Shown: piece by piece, positions 7,693-16,696 of the stretch | Layout: every line of letters starts with the position of its first letter | Numbering within the stretch: position 1 is the first letter of the stretch | Origin: Alistipes sp. | Lineage (GTDB): Bacteria > Bacteroidota > Bacteroidia > Bacteroidales > Rikenellaceae | Assembly: GCA_017621455.1 (NCBI GenBank) | Contig: JAGATC010000004.1 | Coordinates: 21,817-85,816, forward strand | DNA: 64,000 nucleotides | Direction of reading: 5' to 3' | The notes under the pieces: model-generated | Databases searched by the model: none | Seen by the model: only the letters and a program-made list of their open reading frames with translations | Told to the model about the DNA's origin: nothing | Position numbers and translations under genes: made by a program

Positions 7693-9165
7693 CTACTCGT
7701 TGCCATTATTATTACCGCTGTTGCCGTTGTTACCCTCGCCACCACGACGACGCTCGCCCCTGTGATGACGGCCACGGTGATTGCGACCACGACGCTCGCC
7801 ACGCTCGCTACCATCACGCTGCTCACCCTGCTCTGCAGGCTGTGCCGCAACCTCACGCTGTGCTCCAGGCTGCTCCACGGGCTTGTCTCCCTCGTTTCTA
7901 CGCTCGCGGTTATCACGACGATCGCCTCGGCCACGACGACCTTCACCACCATGGCGCTGCTCCTTGGGCTGCTCGTTAGCTTCTGCCTTAGGCTCCTCGC
8001 CACCCTCCTTAGGTTGCTGGTTCTGCTCCTTGGCATCCCCCTTACCACGACGCTTGTTACGCTTGTTGCGCTTATTCTTGTTGTCGAAGCGTGTGATGCT
8101 ATCCTCCTCGCTGCGGTATGTTGGCTCCTCTACTGTAGCCTCGCCACCCTCACCAACAAGGGTCTCTGCCTTCTCGCCAGCACGGTTCAATGCCAGAATC
8201 TCCTTAACACGGCTCACGGGCAATGTCGTGAGGTTAGCCATAGTACCCTTACTTGTCGAGAATGACATGGTGCCAGCCAAGGGGTCTATCTTAACCAAGA
8301 ACCACTCGCCATCGAGTGTCTGAAGAGGCTCACGCAGACGTGGAATGGTGCGACGTGCATCAGCATAGACGTCGTATTCATACATCAGACAACACTTCAA
8401 CTTCGAGCACTGACCCGCAAGCTTCTGTGGGTTAAGCGAAATCTCCTGCATGCGCGCGGCGTTAGTCGTAACACTCGAGAAGCTCGAAATCCACGATGCA
8501 CAGCATAGCTCACGACCACAGGCACCGATACCTCCAATACGTCCCGCCTCCTGGCGTGCACCAATCTGCTTCATCTCGATGCGGATATGGAACCTCTCGG
8601 CAAAGACCTTGATAAGCTCGCGGAAGTCGACACGCTCATCGGCAATGTAGTAGAATATCGCCTTGAGCTTATCACCCTGATACTCAACATCACCAATCTT
8701 CATGTTTAGTCCCATATCGGCAGCAATCTGTCGCGAGGCAATCATCGTCTCGTGCTCCAGGGCTATAGCCTCCTGCCAACGCTCAATGTCGTAGGGACGA
8801 GCCTTGCGGTATATCTTCTTAAACTCGCCATTGTGGGGATTGAAGCCCACGCGGCGCATCTGCTTTGCCACCATGTCGCCTGTGAGCGAGACGATGCCAA
8901 TGTCGTGACCTGGCTGCGCCTCAACCGCGACAACGTCGCCACGCTTAAGCTCCAAGCCGTTGACATTCTGATAATAGGAGCGACGCGTATTCTTGAATCG
9001 CACCTCGAAGATGTCGGTAGGTATATTATCGGGATACTCCTCGAGCCAGTTGGTCTCATGCAATTTGTAGCACCCCTCTGCAGCGAACGCCTCAATCTCA
9101 TCGCCGCAGTCGCAGAACACGCAACCACGGCCAATATCGGGATTATGTCTCTTATTACAACTCAT
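7693..9165 (-). CDS. ricT: RicT-like PSP1-domain protein with an Arg/Gly-rich tail
   Basis: RicT/YaaT homologues belong to a [4Fe-4S]-containing complex that in Bacillus promotes RNase Y activity and phosphorelay. Taken from the ATG at 9165 the protein has 490 residues. Cys3, Cys15, Cys18 and Cys20 lie at the N-terminus; the PSP1 region begins near residue 72 (LELKRGDVVAVEA); and a second cysteine cluster (GACGRELCCASW, KLKCCLMYE) follows. A basic, low-complexity RG/Q/E-rich tail occupies roughly the last 130 residues and suggests RNA binding. Longer starts exist at 9210 and 9258. The 9258 start lies upstream of the presumed transcription start, and 9165 puts the conserved cysteines at the N-terminus. 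First gene of the operon. Confidence 0.85.
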   Translation of the reverse strand: MSCNKRHNPDIGRGCVFCDCGDEIEAFAAEGCYKLHETNWLEEYPDNIPTDIFEVRFKNTRRSYYQNVNGLELKRGDVVAVEAQPGHDIGIVSLTGDMVAKQMRRVGFNPHNGEFKKIYRKARPYDIERWQEAIALEHETMIASRQIAADMGLNMKIGDVEYQGDKLKAIFYYIADERVDFRELIKVFAERFHIRIEMKQIGARQEAGRIGGIGACGRELCCASWISSFSSVTTNAARMQEISLNPQKLAGQCSKLKCCLMYEYDVYADARRTIPRLREPLQTLDGEWFLVKIDPLAGTMSFSTSKGTMANLTTLPVSRVKEILALNRAGEKAETLVGEGGEATVEEPTYRSEEDSITRFDNKNKRNKRNKRRGKGDAKEQNQQPKEGGEEPKAEANEQPKEQRHGGEGRRGRGDRRDNRERRNEGDKPVEQPGAQREVAAQPAEQGEQRDGSERGERRGRNHRGRHHRGERRRGGEGNNGNSGNNNGNE

Positions 9166-9227
9166 CGTATCTATAAAAATCGTTTCTATCTCTCTAATCC
9201 GATTTGCCATATATATACAAATCGGGG

Positions 9228-9235
9228 TAAAGATA
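9228..9235 (-). promoter_or_regulatory. -7 element TATCTTTA for the ricT operon
   Basis: The minus strand reads TATCTTTA, one base from TAnnTTTG. A start site near 9221 excludes the ATG at 9258 and leaves a 57-nt leader to the chosen start at 9165. Confidence 0.45.
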
Positions 9236-9275
9236 CGAAAAAAATGTGAAAAGTGCAATTAGTCGCGAGCAAATA

Positions 9276-11741
9276 CTAAAAGCGTAGCGATAGTGATAGC
9301 GAGAATAGGCGCGGATAGGCATACGTTATGCGGTTGTCGAAGGGTGCAATATCGTTACGATAACCCACCGCATGACGTGCTACACGGTGCTGCTCATAGC
9401 CACTACTTATCATATTACTACCCAGCAAGTTGCGTACCGCAAACGACACTCCCAACGAGATGTCATCGTTGAGTTTGAGATACTTCGATAGCGAGAGGTC
9501 TATTGTTGCTCCCGAGGGTAGCTGTTGCTGAAATCTTAGTGCATCGGCCTCCTCCACGGACGAGGCATAGGAGAGCAGTCGCTCGGTGCGCCTTATTGCC
9601 GAAGGCTCGACATAAGCGAGGCCCCAGAACTGCACCGAGGCACGTGCCGTCCACCCCTTGTGTCTAAATGCCACATCGCCATAAAGAGCTATTTCAGGAG
9701 CACCCGTATGACATCCACGCATATAGGATAGCGATCTTGTAATCAAGACATTGTCGTCATCTGCATAGGTTGTAACGACGGGATTACGATGGTAGAGATA
9801 TTGCCCCACGTTTAGTGCAAAACTCGAGCTAAAATAGCGCGACCACGACACATCTGCCGTCGCCGCTATACCATAGTGTAGACGCCCTATGCCACTCACA
9901 AAAGCATCGACATACTCACCAGCAAGGTCGTCGTAGTAGCGTGCCACATCTACCTCGCGTGTGGTTGAGGCCACGAACAGCGCAGCATAGAGACGCACGC
10001 GAGGAGCCGTGTAGGAGTACGACAACTCCGCCGTTGTTCCCAACGTAAGCTCCGGATGGTCTATTCGTCGGTTGTTATAGTCGGGCTGCAAAAAGAGGTC
10101 GTCGTAACGCGGCGCCTCTCCACGAAACATAAATGCGGCACCAAACGTATGTCTATCAAGATTATAGCGCCACGATGCCGCGAGCTTTGGTGCGGTGAGG
10201 GAGACGCCACCCGAGCGCCCATACGAGGCGACGCCACCAAAGAGCTCCTTCTCGAAATATCCGCGACGCCATACATGCTCCGAAGCTACCTCGGCGGCCA
10301 GGGCGAAGTCCATCGACCGCCATGTCCAATAGGCTCTACCATAGAGCTTTACTACAACACCAGACAGACGATAGTCGTAGTTGTAACGGTCGCCCTCCTC
10401 GATGCGATTGTTCGGATTTCGGAGGTTATTCTCAGTAAGGTGTGAGTTAGTGGCATCATCCTTAAGGTAGTAGTCTATGTCGTAGATATGCGTGGCACCA
10501 AGCAGGTCGTCCATAGTCATAAACTCTCGCTCCGAGCTTGCCGCAAGCTCCACGCCATAGTCTATATCTACCTCTGCCACGCGACTGCTAAGTCCCACAT
10601 TTATAGCTGCATGCGTTATATTCGAGCGACGCGATGCCACAGCATAGCGCGCATGGCCATCTCTCTGAAGAGAGTTGGTGTGATACAACCCCTCCCAGTC
10701 AATCTGCGTGTAGCGCATGTCGTTATTTCGCCACGCCTCCTCGACAGGCACTCTGTCGGCATCGCTATCGAAGTACGAGGGGAGGTATTTGTAGTTATCG
10801 GGAGCGGGTGTCGGGGCATTAAACCATGCAAGAGAGCTACGACCACTGCGATCGAAGTAGATGTTAGCAGCGACCTTTAGGTCGGTTACAGATGTGAGGC
10901 GTCGCTGCCATAGGGCAACAGCCTCGGGGCGTAGTGAGGTAGCTACGCGCGAATTACGCATGCGGCCATCCAGCATACCCCACGATGGGTTGTATAGGGT
11001 ATTATGCGTAAGCCGATATGCCTCAACTGTAGATGCCTGCCTAAGGCCTCGCTGCGACCATGGAATAACAACGGCGATGTCGATTTTGTCGTTCCTGCCA
11101 CTATACGAGGCACCCACGGCAACATCCACAGCATTGGTAAACACGCCCTCGACATAGAGGTCACGACCTGTGCGCACGCGGGCACTGCTAAGCAGGGTCC
11201 AGCCGTTATCCAACACCACCCCATCGTCGGCAATGGAGTAGACGCCACGGTAGGTTGCGCCTGCGATGTAGTTGCGCCCCGAGAGGTCGACGCGAAGCGA
11301 TTGACGGTCGTAGAGACGCGAGTCGGCACCTGCCATTATCTGGGTGGATTCGCCCAGGGCTCCCGAGGATATACCTATGCCATCGTATTGTTCTGCTTTG
11401 AATCCCAACGATTTAAGTGCTCGGGCTGTAGCATAGTCGATAGGCATATTCCCGAAGCTACTACGCGACTCACTATAGCGAAATCCGCGGTAGTCATTCG
11501 AGAGGTACGAAAGGGCATAACGGGCATTAGAATAACTTGCCGCGCCGTCGATTCTCGCCTCGTCGCTCTCGTTCATAGCACCCCATAGCGAGAGGTCCGA
11601 GACGGGCTCCTCGTCGTAGAATTTGTAGTTACGATAGTCGAACTCATCCTCCACAACAACCTCCTGCGCGGCAGCTTCGTGCCACACAAAAAGCGCCACA
11701 ATGGCGACAATAAAGTCTCTTATGGGAAGTCTTGGGCTCAT
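9276..11741 (-). CDS. TonB-receptor-like outer-membrane beta-barrel protein
   Basis: An 821-residue exported protein (signal peptide through HEAAAQ) that ends in alternating hydrophobic strands and a terminal Phe (SLSLRF), the usual outer-membrane barrel signal. Many Tyr/Arg/Trp-rich strand pairs run through the sequence. The C-terminal third contains LSKYLKLNDDISLGVSFAVRN, typical of TonB-dependent receptor barrels. I see no carboxypeptidase-like N-terminal domain and no clear TonB box; residues ~85-150 may be a reduced plug. A ligand cannot be assigned and no SusD partner is adjacent. It could be a receptor remnant or a receptor-like porin. The ATG lies only 8 nt from the -7 element at 11750-11757, so the mRNA may be leaderless. 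Confidence 0.7.
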   Translation of the reverse strand: MSPRLPIRDFIVAIVALFVWHEAAAQEVVVEDEFDYRNYKFYDEEPVSDLSLWGAMNESDEARIDGAASYSNARYALSYLSNDYRGFRYSESRSSFGNMPIDYATARALKSLGFKAEQYDGIGISSGALGESTQIMAGADSRLYDRQSLRVDLSGRNYIAGATYRGVYSIADDGVVLDNGWTLLSSARVRTGRDLYVEGVFTNAVDVAVGASYSGRNDKIDIAVVIPWSQRGLRQASTVEAYRLTHNTLYNPSWGMLDGRMRNSRVATSLRPEAVALWQRRLTSVTDLKVAANIYFDRSGRSSLAWFNAPTPAPDNYKYLPSYFDSDADRVPVEEAWRNNDMRYTQIDWEGLYHTNSLQRDGHARYAVASRRSNITHAAINVGLSSRVAEVDIDYGVELAASSEREFMTMDDLLGATHIYDIDYYLKDDATNSHLTENNLRNPNNRIEEGDRYNYDYRLSGVVVKLYGRAYWTWRSMDFALAAEVASEHVWRRGYFEKELFGGVASYGRSGGVSLTAPKLAASWRYNLDRHTFGAAFMFRGEAPRYDDLFLQPDYNNRRIDHPELTLGTTAELSYSYTAPRVRLYAALFVASTTREVDVARYYDDLAGEYVDAFVSGIGRLHYGIAATADVSWSRYFSSSFALNVGQYLYHRNPVVTTYADDDNVLITRSLSYMRGCHTGAPEIALYGDVAFRHKGWTARASVQFWGLAYVEPSAIRRTERLLSYASSVEEADALRFQQQLPSGATIDLSLSKYLKLNDDISLGVSFAVRNLLGSNMISSGYEQHRVARHAVGYRNDIAPFDNRITYAYPRLFSLSLSLRF

Positions 11742-11749
11742 GAGTCATA

Positions 11750-11757
11750 CAAAGATA
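11750..11757 (-). promoter_or_regulatory. -7 element TATCTTTG (leftward) for the barrel gene
   Basis: Perfect TAnnTTTG match on the minus strand, ending 8 nt before the barrel gene ATG. It lies where the -33 region of the rightward promoter should be. Confidence 0.6.
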
Positions 11758-11768
11758 CTTATTTTTTG

Positions 11769-11776
11769 TATCTTTG
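11769..11776 (+). promoter_or_regulatory. -7 element TATCTTTG (rightward) for the thioesterase gene
   Basis: Perfect TAnnTTTG match 23 nt before the thioesterase ATG. Only 11 bp separate it from the opposing -7 element, so both polymerases should compete for the same site. Confidence 0.65.
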
Positions 11777-11799
11777 CAATACGACAAACCTACATAGTT

Positions 11800-12285
11800 A
11801 TGAAACGAATATTAAATCCGTGGTTACATACCGAGGGGTACAACTGCTTTGGCTGCGCACCCCATAGCGAGCGAGGCTTAAGAATGGAGTTTTGGGAGGA
11901 TGGCGACGACATCGTGAGCCAGTGGATGCCGCGCACCGAGTTTCAGGGGTGGCACAATACGCTACATGGTGGCATACAGGCGACGCTTGCCGATGAGATT
12001 GCCAGTTGGGTGATTTTCCGCAAGTTGCAGACGGGCGGTGTTACCTCGAAGATGGAGGTTAAGTATCTGCGTCCGATACGTACGGATGAGGGCGCCATCA
12101 CGCTACGTGCCCATATCGTTGAGCAGCGCCGCAACCTTGTGCGCGTGGCTATAACTATAAACAATAGCCAAGGCGAACGCGCCACGGAGGTTGAGTGCCT
12201 ATACTTCACCTTCCCTCAGGAGCGCGCCCGCGAAGAGTTTCATTTTCTCCCCTTCTTTACCGAGGACGAAGTGTCGGAGGATTAG
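11800..12285 (+). CDS. PaaI-family hotdog thioesterase
   Basis: A 161-residue cytoplasmic protein with the acyl-CoA thioesterase hotdog fold. It shows CFGCAPHSERGLRM near the N-terminus, the catalytic-helix region WHNTLHGGIQATLADEIASW and the central strand SKMEVKYLRPIRTDEGAITL. Family members hydrolyse acyl- or aryl-CoA; the substrate here is unknown. An in-frame ATG exists at 11701, but it is upstream of the promoter and would add residues unlike the family, so the ATG at 11800 is preferred. The gene is convergent with the S8 protease gene, with only 4 bp between the two stop codons and no terminator visible between them. Confidence 0.83.
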   Translation: MKRILNPWLHTEGYNCFGCAPHSERGLRMEFWEDGDDIVSQWMPRTEFQGWHNTLHGGIQATLADEIASWVIFRKLQTGGVTSKMEVKYLRPIRTDEGAITLRAHIVEQRRNLVRVAITINNSQGERATEVECLYFTFPQERAREEFHFLPFFTEDEVSED

Positions 12286-12289
12286 CACG

Positions 12290-14362
12290 TTATAGCCATC
12301 CGCCATTGTCGTTATTGTCGCGTGCCACTATCACAAACTCTTTTTCGACGATGGTACCTGCAATTCTTTCCTCTCGGTCATCAGTCTCCATTGTTTTATA
12401 GTCGATGCCCGCGACATACTTCAACGTTATGGTGCCTATGCCCGACTTTGTGCAGATGAAACCGAGAGTATTACTACCAAAGGCCGAAATATTCGTTATG
12501 CCGAGGCGCGCGATGGTATCATTGTCTATAGCATAGTCCCACAGCTTAACTTTTGCTGCCTCGCTGCCCATGTGTTCCTCAAGAGAGAGATAGGTGCTCG
12601 TACCCACCGAGGCGGCAATGATACGTGTGTCGGCAACGAGTGAGACGGCATGGAGTGCATCTACACGGCCTATACCCATCTTCTTATAGTAGGTGTCAAG
12701 ACTTATCTCCCACTCTGCACCGCCATACGATTGGCCACGCTTGGTGCCATGTAGTCGAGAGTCTATTTCACACACCGAAGAGTATAATATATCGGTAACT
12801 TCCGCACTTGTAAGGCACTTGCCATGCTCCACGGCATACGATACTATCAATGCCGCAACACCCGATACGTAGGGTGTCGCCATGGATGTGCCGGTCATAT
12901 ATCCGTAGTCACTATCGTAGCACACCTTGCCATCGCTATACGGGTTGGGTGTCTCACTGGGTACGGTTGAGAGTATCGCACCTTTAGGATTTAGCTCCCC
13001 ATCAACCCACTCGTAGTCGCCACCAGGAGCAGCTATATTGCAGCCAAAATTATAGTTGGTATAGTAGGTGGGAAGTCCATCAGCTGCTGTGGCTGTTACG
13101 GCGACACATATATGATGTGCACCAGGATAGCCCGCAATATGGGCAGCACTATTACCCGCCGAAAATATCGCTACACCACCGTCCATAGCATCGCCACCGC
13201 CATACTCCTTAAAGTAGAGCAACGCCTCATAGACTACACTGCACCACCCCTCTTCGATTGGCCTGAGCACATACATGGTAGCAGTCATACCCCAAGAACA
13301 CTGCAATATCGAAGCACCCATATCGGCGGCATACTCTATGCCTGAGGCCACACTGTCCAGGGTAGACGACACGCCCTCTCTGAACATCTGCACCGACATG
13401 ATGCGCACACCATCGCCCACACCTGTGCCACCAGCTATGCTCGAAATGCCAATGCCATTGTTGTTCACCGCGGCCACTATGCCCGCGACATGTGTACCAT
13501 GTCCAACATCGCCGATATATTTACCACTCTCATTGTAACGAGGATTGTTCCACGAAATATTACCATTGCCCTCGATAGTATTGATGCCGTAGATGTCATC
13601 CACATAGCCATTTCCGTCATCATCGACACCCTCTGCGCCATTTAGCTCGGCAGTGTTTGTCCACATATTAGCCGCCAAGTCGGGATGGGTATACTTAACA
13701 CCCTCATCAACCACCGCGACGACAACGCTGGGATGACCTGCAGTATGCTCCCACGCCTTGAAGGCATTGATGTCCTCACCTGCCATGGCAGTACTATATA
13801 TCTCCTTGTCGCCACGATTGTTTAGCGCCCACTGCTCAGGCAACATAGGGTCATCGAAGGGGTACGATTCGCCCGAGCGTGTTGCAGCGACCTCCTCAAC
13901 GGGGACTACATGCACCTCAGGGCGCATAACGCCTTTAGCAAACTCCACACGCTCGATACTGGGCATCGCAGCAAGGCACTCTGCAGCACGCTCCACATCG
14001 ATAGCCTCAGAGAACTCCACCGTAAACCAACGATGCATGCCACGCTCACGCTTAATGTCGCCATTCATCGCGAGGTTGAAGACGGGCTTGATACACTCAA
14101 CATCTAACTCATCCACCACCAGGCTCAGCCCCTCGATGCCAGCGCGCGTAGGCTCTGCGGCACTTAACCACTCATCGGCCGTAGCGTTATCCACATAGAG
14201 AATCATACGACCCGCCACAGCCCCCTCGCTCGAGTTGACAATCTTGGGCATATCGGGGAGCTTAGCCTCAGGCTCATAGACTGGGTCGCTTACGCACGAC
14301 ACCACGGCAATGAGCAGAGCAATAACCGCCAAAGTACTAATATTTACATATTTACGTTGCAT
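12290..14362 (-). CDS. Subtilisin-like S8 peptidase, surface or periplasmic lipoprotein
   Basis: The 690-residue precursor has a lipoprotein signal (Cys23), an N-terminal region (about 45-150) resembling an inhibitory propeptide, and a full S8 catalytic domain. The catalytic Asp219 lies in VVAVVDEGVKYTHPDL, His288 in VGHGTHVAG, the oxyanion Asn404 in SAGNS and Ser493 in GTSMATP. All catalytic residues are present, so it should be an active serine protease after removal of the propeptide. A C-terminal extension of ~170 residues is beta-rich. It follows the BACON-type lipoprotein gene by 18 bp and is probably co-transcribed from the promoter at 16453. The natural substrate is unknown; the neighbour is an obvious candidate partner. 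Confidence 0.9.
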   Translation of the reverse strand: MQRKYVNISTLAVIALLIAVVSCVSDPVYEPEAKLPDMPKIVNSSEGAVAGRMILYVDNATADEWLSAAEPTRAGIEGLSLVVDELDVECIKPVFNLAMNGDIKRERGMHRWFTVEFSEAIDVERAAECLAAMPSIERVEFAKGVMRPEVHVVPVEEVAATRSGESYPFDDPMLPEQWALNNRGDKEIYSTAMAGEDINAFKAWEHTAGHPSVVVAVVDEGVKYTHPDLAANMWTNTAELNGAEGVDDDGNGYVDDIYGINTIEGNGNISWNNPRYNESGKYIGDVGHGTHVAGIVAAVNNNGIGISSIAGGTGVGDGVRIMSVQMFREGVSSTLDSVASGIEYAADMGASILQCSWGMTATMYVLRPIEEGWCSVVYEALLYFKEYGGGDAMDGGVAIFSAGNSAAHIAGYPGAHHICVAVTATAADGLPTYYTNYNFGCNIAAPGGDYEWVDGELNPKGAILSTVPSETPNPYSDGKVCYDSDYGYMTGTSMATPYVSGVAALIVSYAVEHGKCLTSAEVTDILYSSVCEIDSRLHGTKRGQSYGGAEWEISLDTYYKKMGIGRVDALHAVSLVADTRIIAASVGTSTYLSLEEHMGSEAAKVKLWDYAIDNDTIARLGITNISAFGSNTLGFICTKSGIGTITLKYVAGIDYKTMETDDREERIAGTIVEKEFVIVARDNNDNGGWL

Positions 14363-14380
14363 AGGCTCTCAAATTAAGCA

Positions 14381-16420
14381 TTAGTAGACGACAGGTAGGC
14401 ATGTTGCATCACCCTGTGCAGCACGTGTCGCGGGCTGAATAGCCTCACGAGTATCTTCATATTGAGCCTGCACCTCATCGTAGAACGTTGCAAGCTCTGC
14501 GATAGAGGCCTCATCGGTGATGTGGTTCTCTCGGGTAAAGTTGTAGCCATCAGGCGAGGTATATAGGTCGATGTTACCATCCTCATCCATAGCTGCAACA
14601 TAGAAGTGGAACGGCACATTATGTTTGCAATAGAAATAAATCTTTGGCATGCAGTCACTATCTTTGAGCATCGGAACTATCTGGTTTTTACCGTAGCCCA
14701 CAGTATCCTCATCAGGTAGGAATAGCGAGAAGAGCTTATAAACCTCTCCCTCGGTGTGAATATCAATACCCACAGCACAGTAGTCATTCGTGTCGTATTG
14801 AAACCATTTGCCATTCATGTGATACTTATCATGGTTGTAGGCATCTAAAGCACCAGCGTAGAATGGACCATAGCAGTCAACACCTGTAACCCTGCACTTT
14901 GGCTCTGCCTGAACAGGTGTTGTTATCGGGAACAGAGTGATATCTTCTGTTGTTGCCACACCGCCATGCACACCGACGCATAACACACAGTAGTCGGTAA
15001 TGGGATTGAGGAATCGAAACTCAAAATCATTGGCGCCATAGCATACACCGCCATTGGCCCAACCTTCGTCGACAAGTCGCTGGTGGAGTAGTGTCTTATC
15101 CCACGAGTCGTACTCCTGCTTACTCATTATGGTAGTGTAGTAGCCATCCAAATCGTTCGAGGGGGTTATGGTAAAATCTACCATGCGACCATGTAGCTTG
15201 TTCGTGGTCATCTCAAAGCTTATGTCCGACATTGCGCACTCACCTGTGGTGAATCTAACAATCTCTGGATAGGATACCACCTGAATGGAGGCATCCACAA
15301 CATCGATAGCATAAGCAACTAAGCAATACTCCGTGTTGGCCTCAAGTCGCAGACGCTCATTGGCAAAGCTATCGGCAAAGGTGCTCTCCTCTAAGAGTGC
15401 CTCCAAGTTCTCTATGCCTTTAGCGAGACTATTGCAATATTCTTGATACCATAAATGTGAGTAGTAGTCGTAGAACTCATCTAAGGTGTGCTCCTCAAAG
15501 ATATAGGGGTCATGCTTCTCGGGAGTGTATATCATGTATCGGTATCGTAGATTGCTGCTATCATCGTAGTTGATGCTGAGCAATACATCCGAGCCATAGG
15601 CTGGGTCGCGCTCTACTGTTGCTTCGAGGAGTATATCCTCACGTATGGGGGTAGACTCTATCTCAAAATATAGGTTTATAGCAGTCGTAACCACATCCAA
15701 ATATTGCCCTCCAGAGGCCGTCTCGCCAAATTCCACGCCAGCTACAAATAGGCAGTATTGTCCACCAGGCTCCATGGGGTGATTCCGCTTGCTTAAACTA
15801 CCCTGGCCACAAACACCCTGCTCAATCATGAACTCCTTTAGGTCTAAGTCATTAGCGTTGGCATGGAGAACATACGAATTTACAAAATTTGAGTAGATAA
15901 GCGATCCATCCTCAATCAAATAGTCGTATGGTCGCTCCTCAATCGTACTTTTTCCAATTAACTGACGTACAAATCCCACGATGCACATATCCTCATCCTT
16001 CGCTGTTATTGTAGCGTCAAACGATGAGGTAGTAATGTCGTTGACTTCTATTTGGAAAAAGTCGGGATCGAAGCACTCCTGCATGACATTAATCGTCGCA
16101 TAATCCGAGAACGACTTAGTCTTAATGCGTATGATGGCATTGCGCTCAAAGTGCTGCAAGTTGCGTTCAACAGTGAAGGTGGCACTCGTTGCGTTGTACG
16201 ACTGTAGTTTTATCCACTCTTCGCGACCATTGAGCTGCTGGATTATGACATCCACATCTGTACGCATAGATGACGGAATATCAAAGTTGATGGTAAACTC
16301 ACCACCCTCCGTGGTCATCACTACATCTTGCTTGTCTACCGGAAAGATTGTATGAGGATTCTCCTTTTCGCATCCCACGAGAAGTAGCCCCAAACATAGA
16401 AATATGAATATTCGTCGCAT
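14381..16420 (-). CDS. Exported lipoprotein with an N-terminal BACON-like domain
   Basis: A 679-residue lipoprotein (lipobox VGC, Cys17). Residues ~25-120 have the BACON pattern: TEGGEFTINF, EEWIKLQS, FERNAIIRIK and ATINVMQE. BACON domains are thought to bind carbohydrate or mucin. The rest appears to be several beta-sandwich modules without a recognisable enzyme motif. The ATG at 16420 is chosen because it starts the signal peptide and lies ~26 nt downstream of the expected start site from the promoter at 16453; an upstream in-frame ATG at 16552 would precede that promoter. It is the first gene of a two-gene unit with the S8 protease. Function is unknown. Confidence 0.75.
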   Translation of the reverse strand: MRRIFIFLCLGLLLVGCEKENPHTIFPVDKQDVVMTTEGGEFTINFDIPSSMRTDVDVIIQQLNGREEWIKLQSYNATSATFTVERNLQHFERNAIIRIKTKSFSDYATINVMQECFDPDFFQIEVNDITTSSFDATITAKDEDMCIVGFVRQLIGKSTIEERPYDYLIEDGSLIYSNFVNSYVLHANANDLDLKEFMIEQGVCGQGSLSKRNHPMEPGGQYCLFVAGVEFGETASGGQYLDVVTTAINLYFEIESTPIREDILLEATVERDPAYGSDVLLSINYDDSSNLRYRYMIYTPEKHDPYIFEEHTLDEFYDYYSHLWYQEYCNSLAKGIENLEALLEESTFADSFANERLRLEANTEYCLVAYAIDVVDASIQVVSYPEIVRFTTGECAMSDISFEMTTNKLHGRMVDFTITPSNDLDGYYTTIMSKQEYDSWDKTLLHQRLVDEGWANGGVCYGANDFEFRFLNPITDYCVLCVGVHGGVATTEDITLFPITTPVQAEPKCRVTGVDCYGPFYAGALDAYNHDKYHMNGKWFQYDTNDYCAVGIDIHTEGEVYKLFSLFLPDEDTVGYGKNQIVPMLKDSDCMPKIYFYCKHNVPFHFYVAAMDEDGNIDLYTSPDGYNFTRENHITDEASIAELATFYDEVQAQYEDTREAIQPATRAAQGDATCLPVVY

Positions 16421-16452
16421 AATCCTAACTAATTTAACTTTAGCAACCTTTA

Positions 16453-16460
16453 CAAAGGTA
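16453..16460 (-). promoter_or_regulatory. -7 element TACCTTTG for the BACON lipoprotein/S8 protease unit
   Basis: TACCTTTG on the minus strand matches TAnnTTTG and lies 32 nt before the lipoprotein ATG. The purine tract and the 11-bp repeats lie just upstream of it. Confidence 0.6.
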
Positions 16461-16510
16461 TATAAAATAAATCTATTCTCCAAATCGAAAAATTCGGTCA
16501 TGCGTGGGCG

Positions 16511-16617
16511 GGTATGAGAGGAGAGGTGAGTATCTGTAACACACGAGAACAAAGAGCAGAGAGGAGAGAGAGGAGCGAGGAGAAAGAGGAGAGAGAGTAA
16601 AGAGACAACGAGGGAAA
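16511..16617 (+). repeat. Purine-rich tract
   Basis: About 105 bp of almost uninterrupted A/G on the plus strand, built from GAGAGGAG-like words, directly upstream of the BACON lipoprotein promoter region. No gene is seen here. Confidence 0.7.
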
Positions 16618-16623
16618 CGCACT

Positions 16624-16678
16624 AAGCCCTCTCTGAAATCTCCCTGAATCCTCTCTGAACTCTCCCTGAGCTCTCCTG
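16624..16678 (+). repeat. Tandem 11-bp direct repeats
   Basis: Five adjacent copies of a word close to AANYCTCYCTG begin at 16624, 16636, 16647, 16658 and 16669. The spacing of about 11 bp is roughly one helical turn, so the copies share a face of the DNA. Confidence 0.75.
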
Positions 16679-16696
16679 CCCACACGACACAATTTT

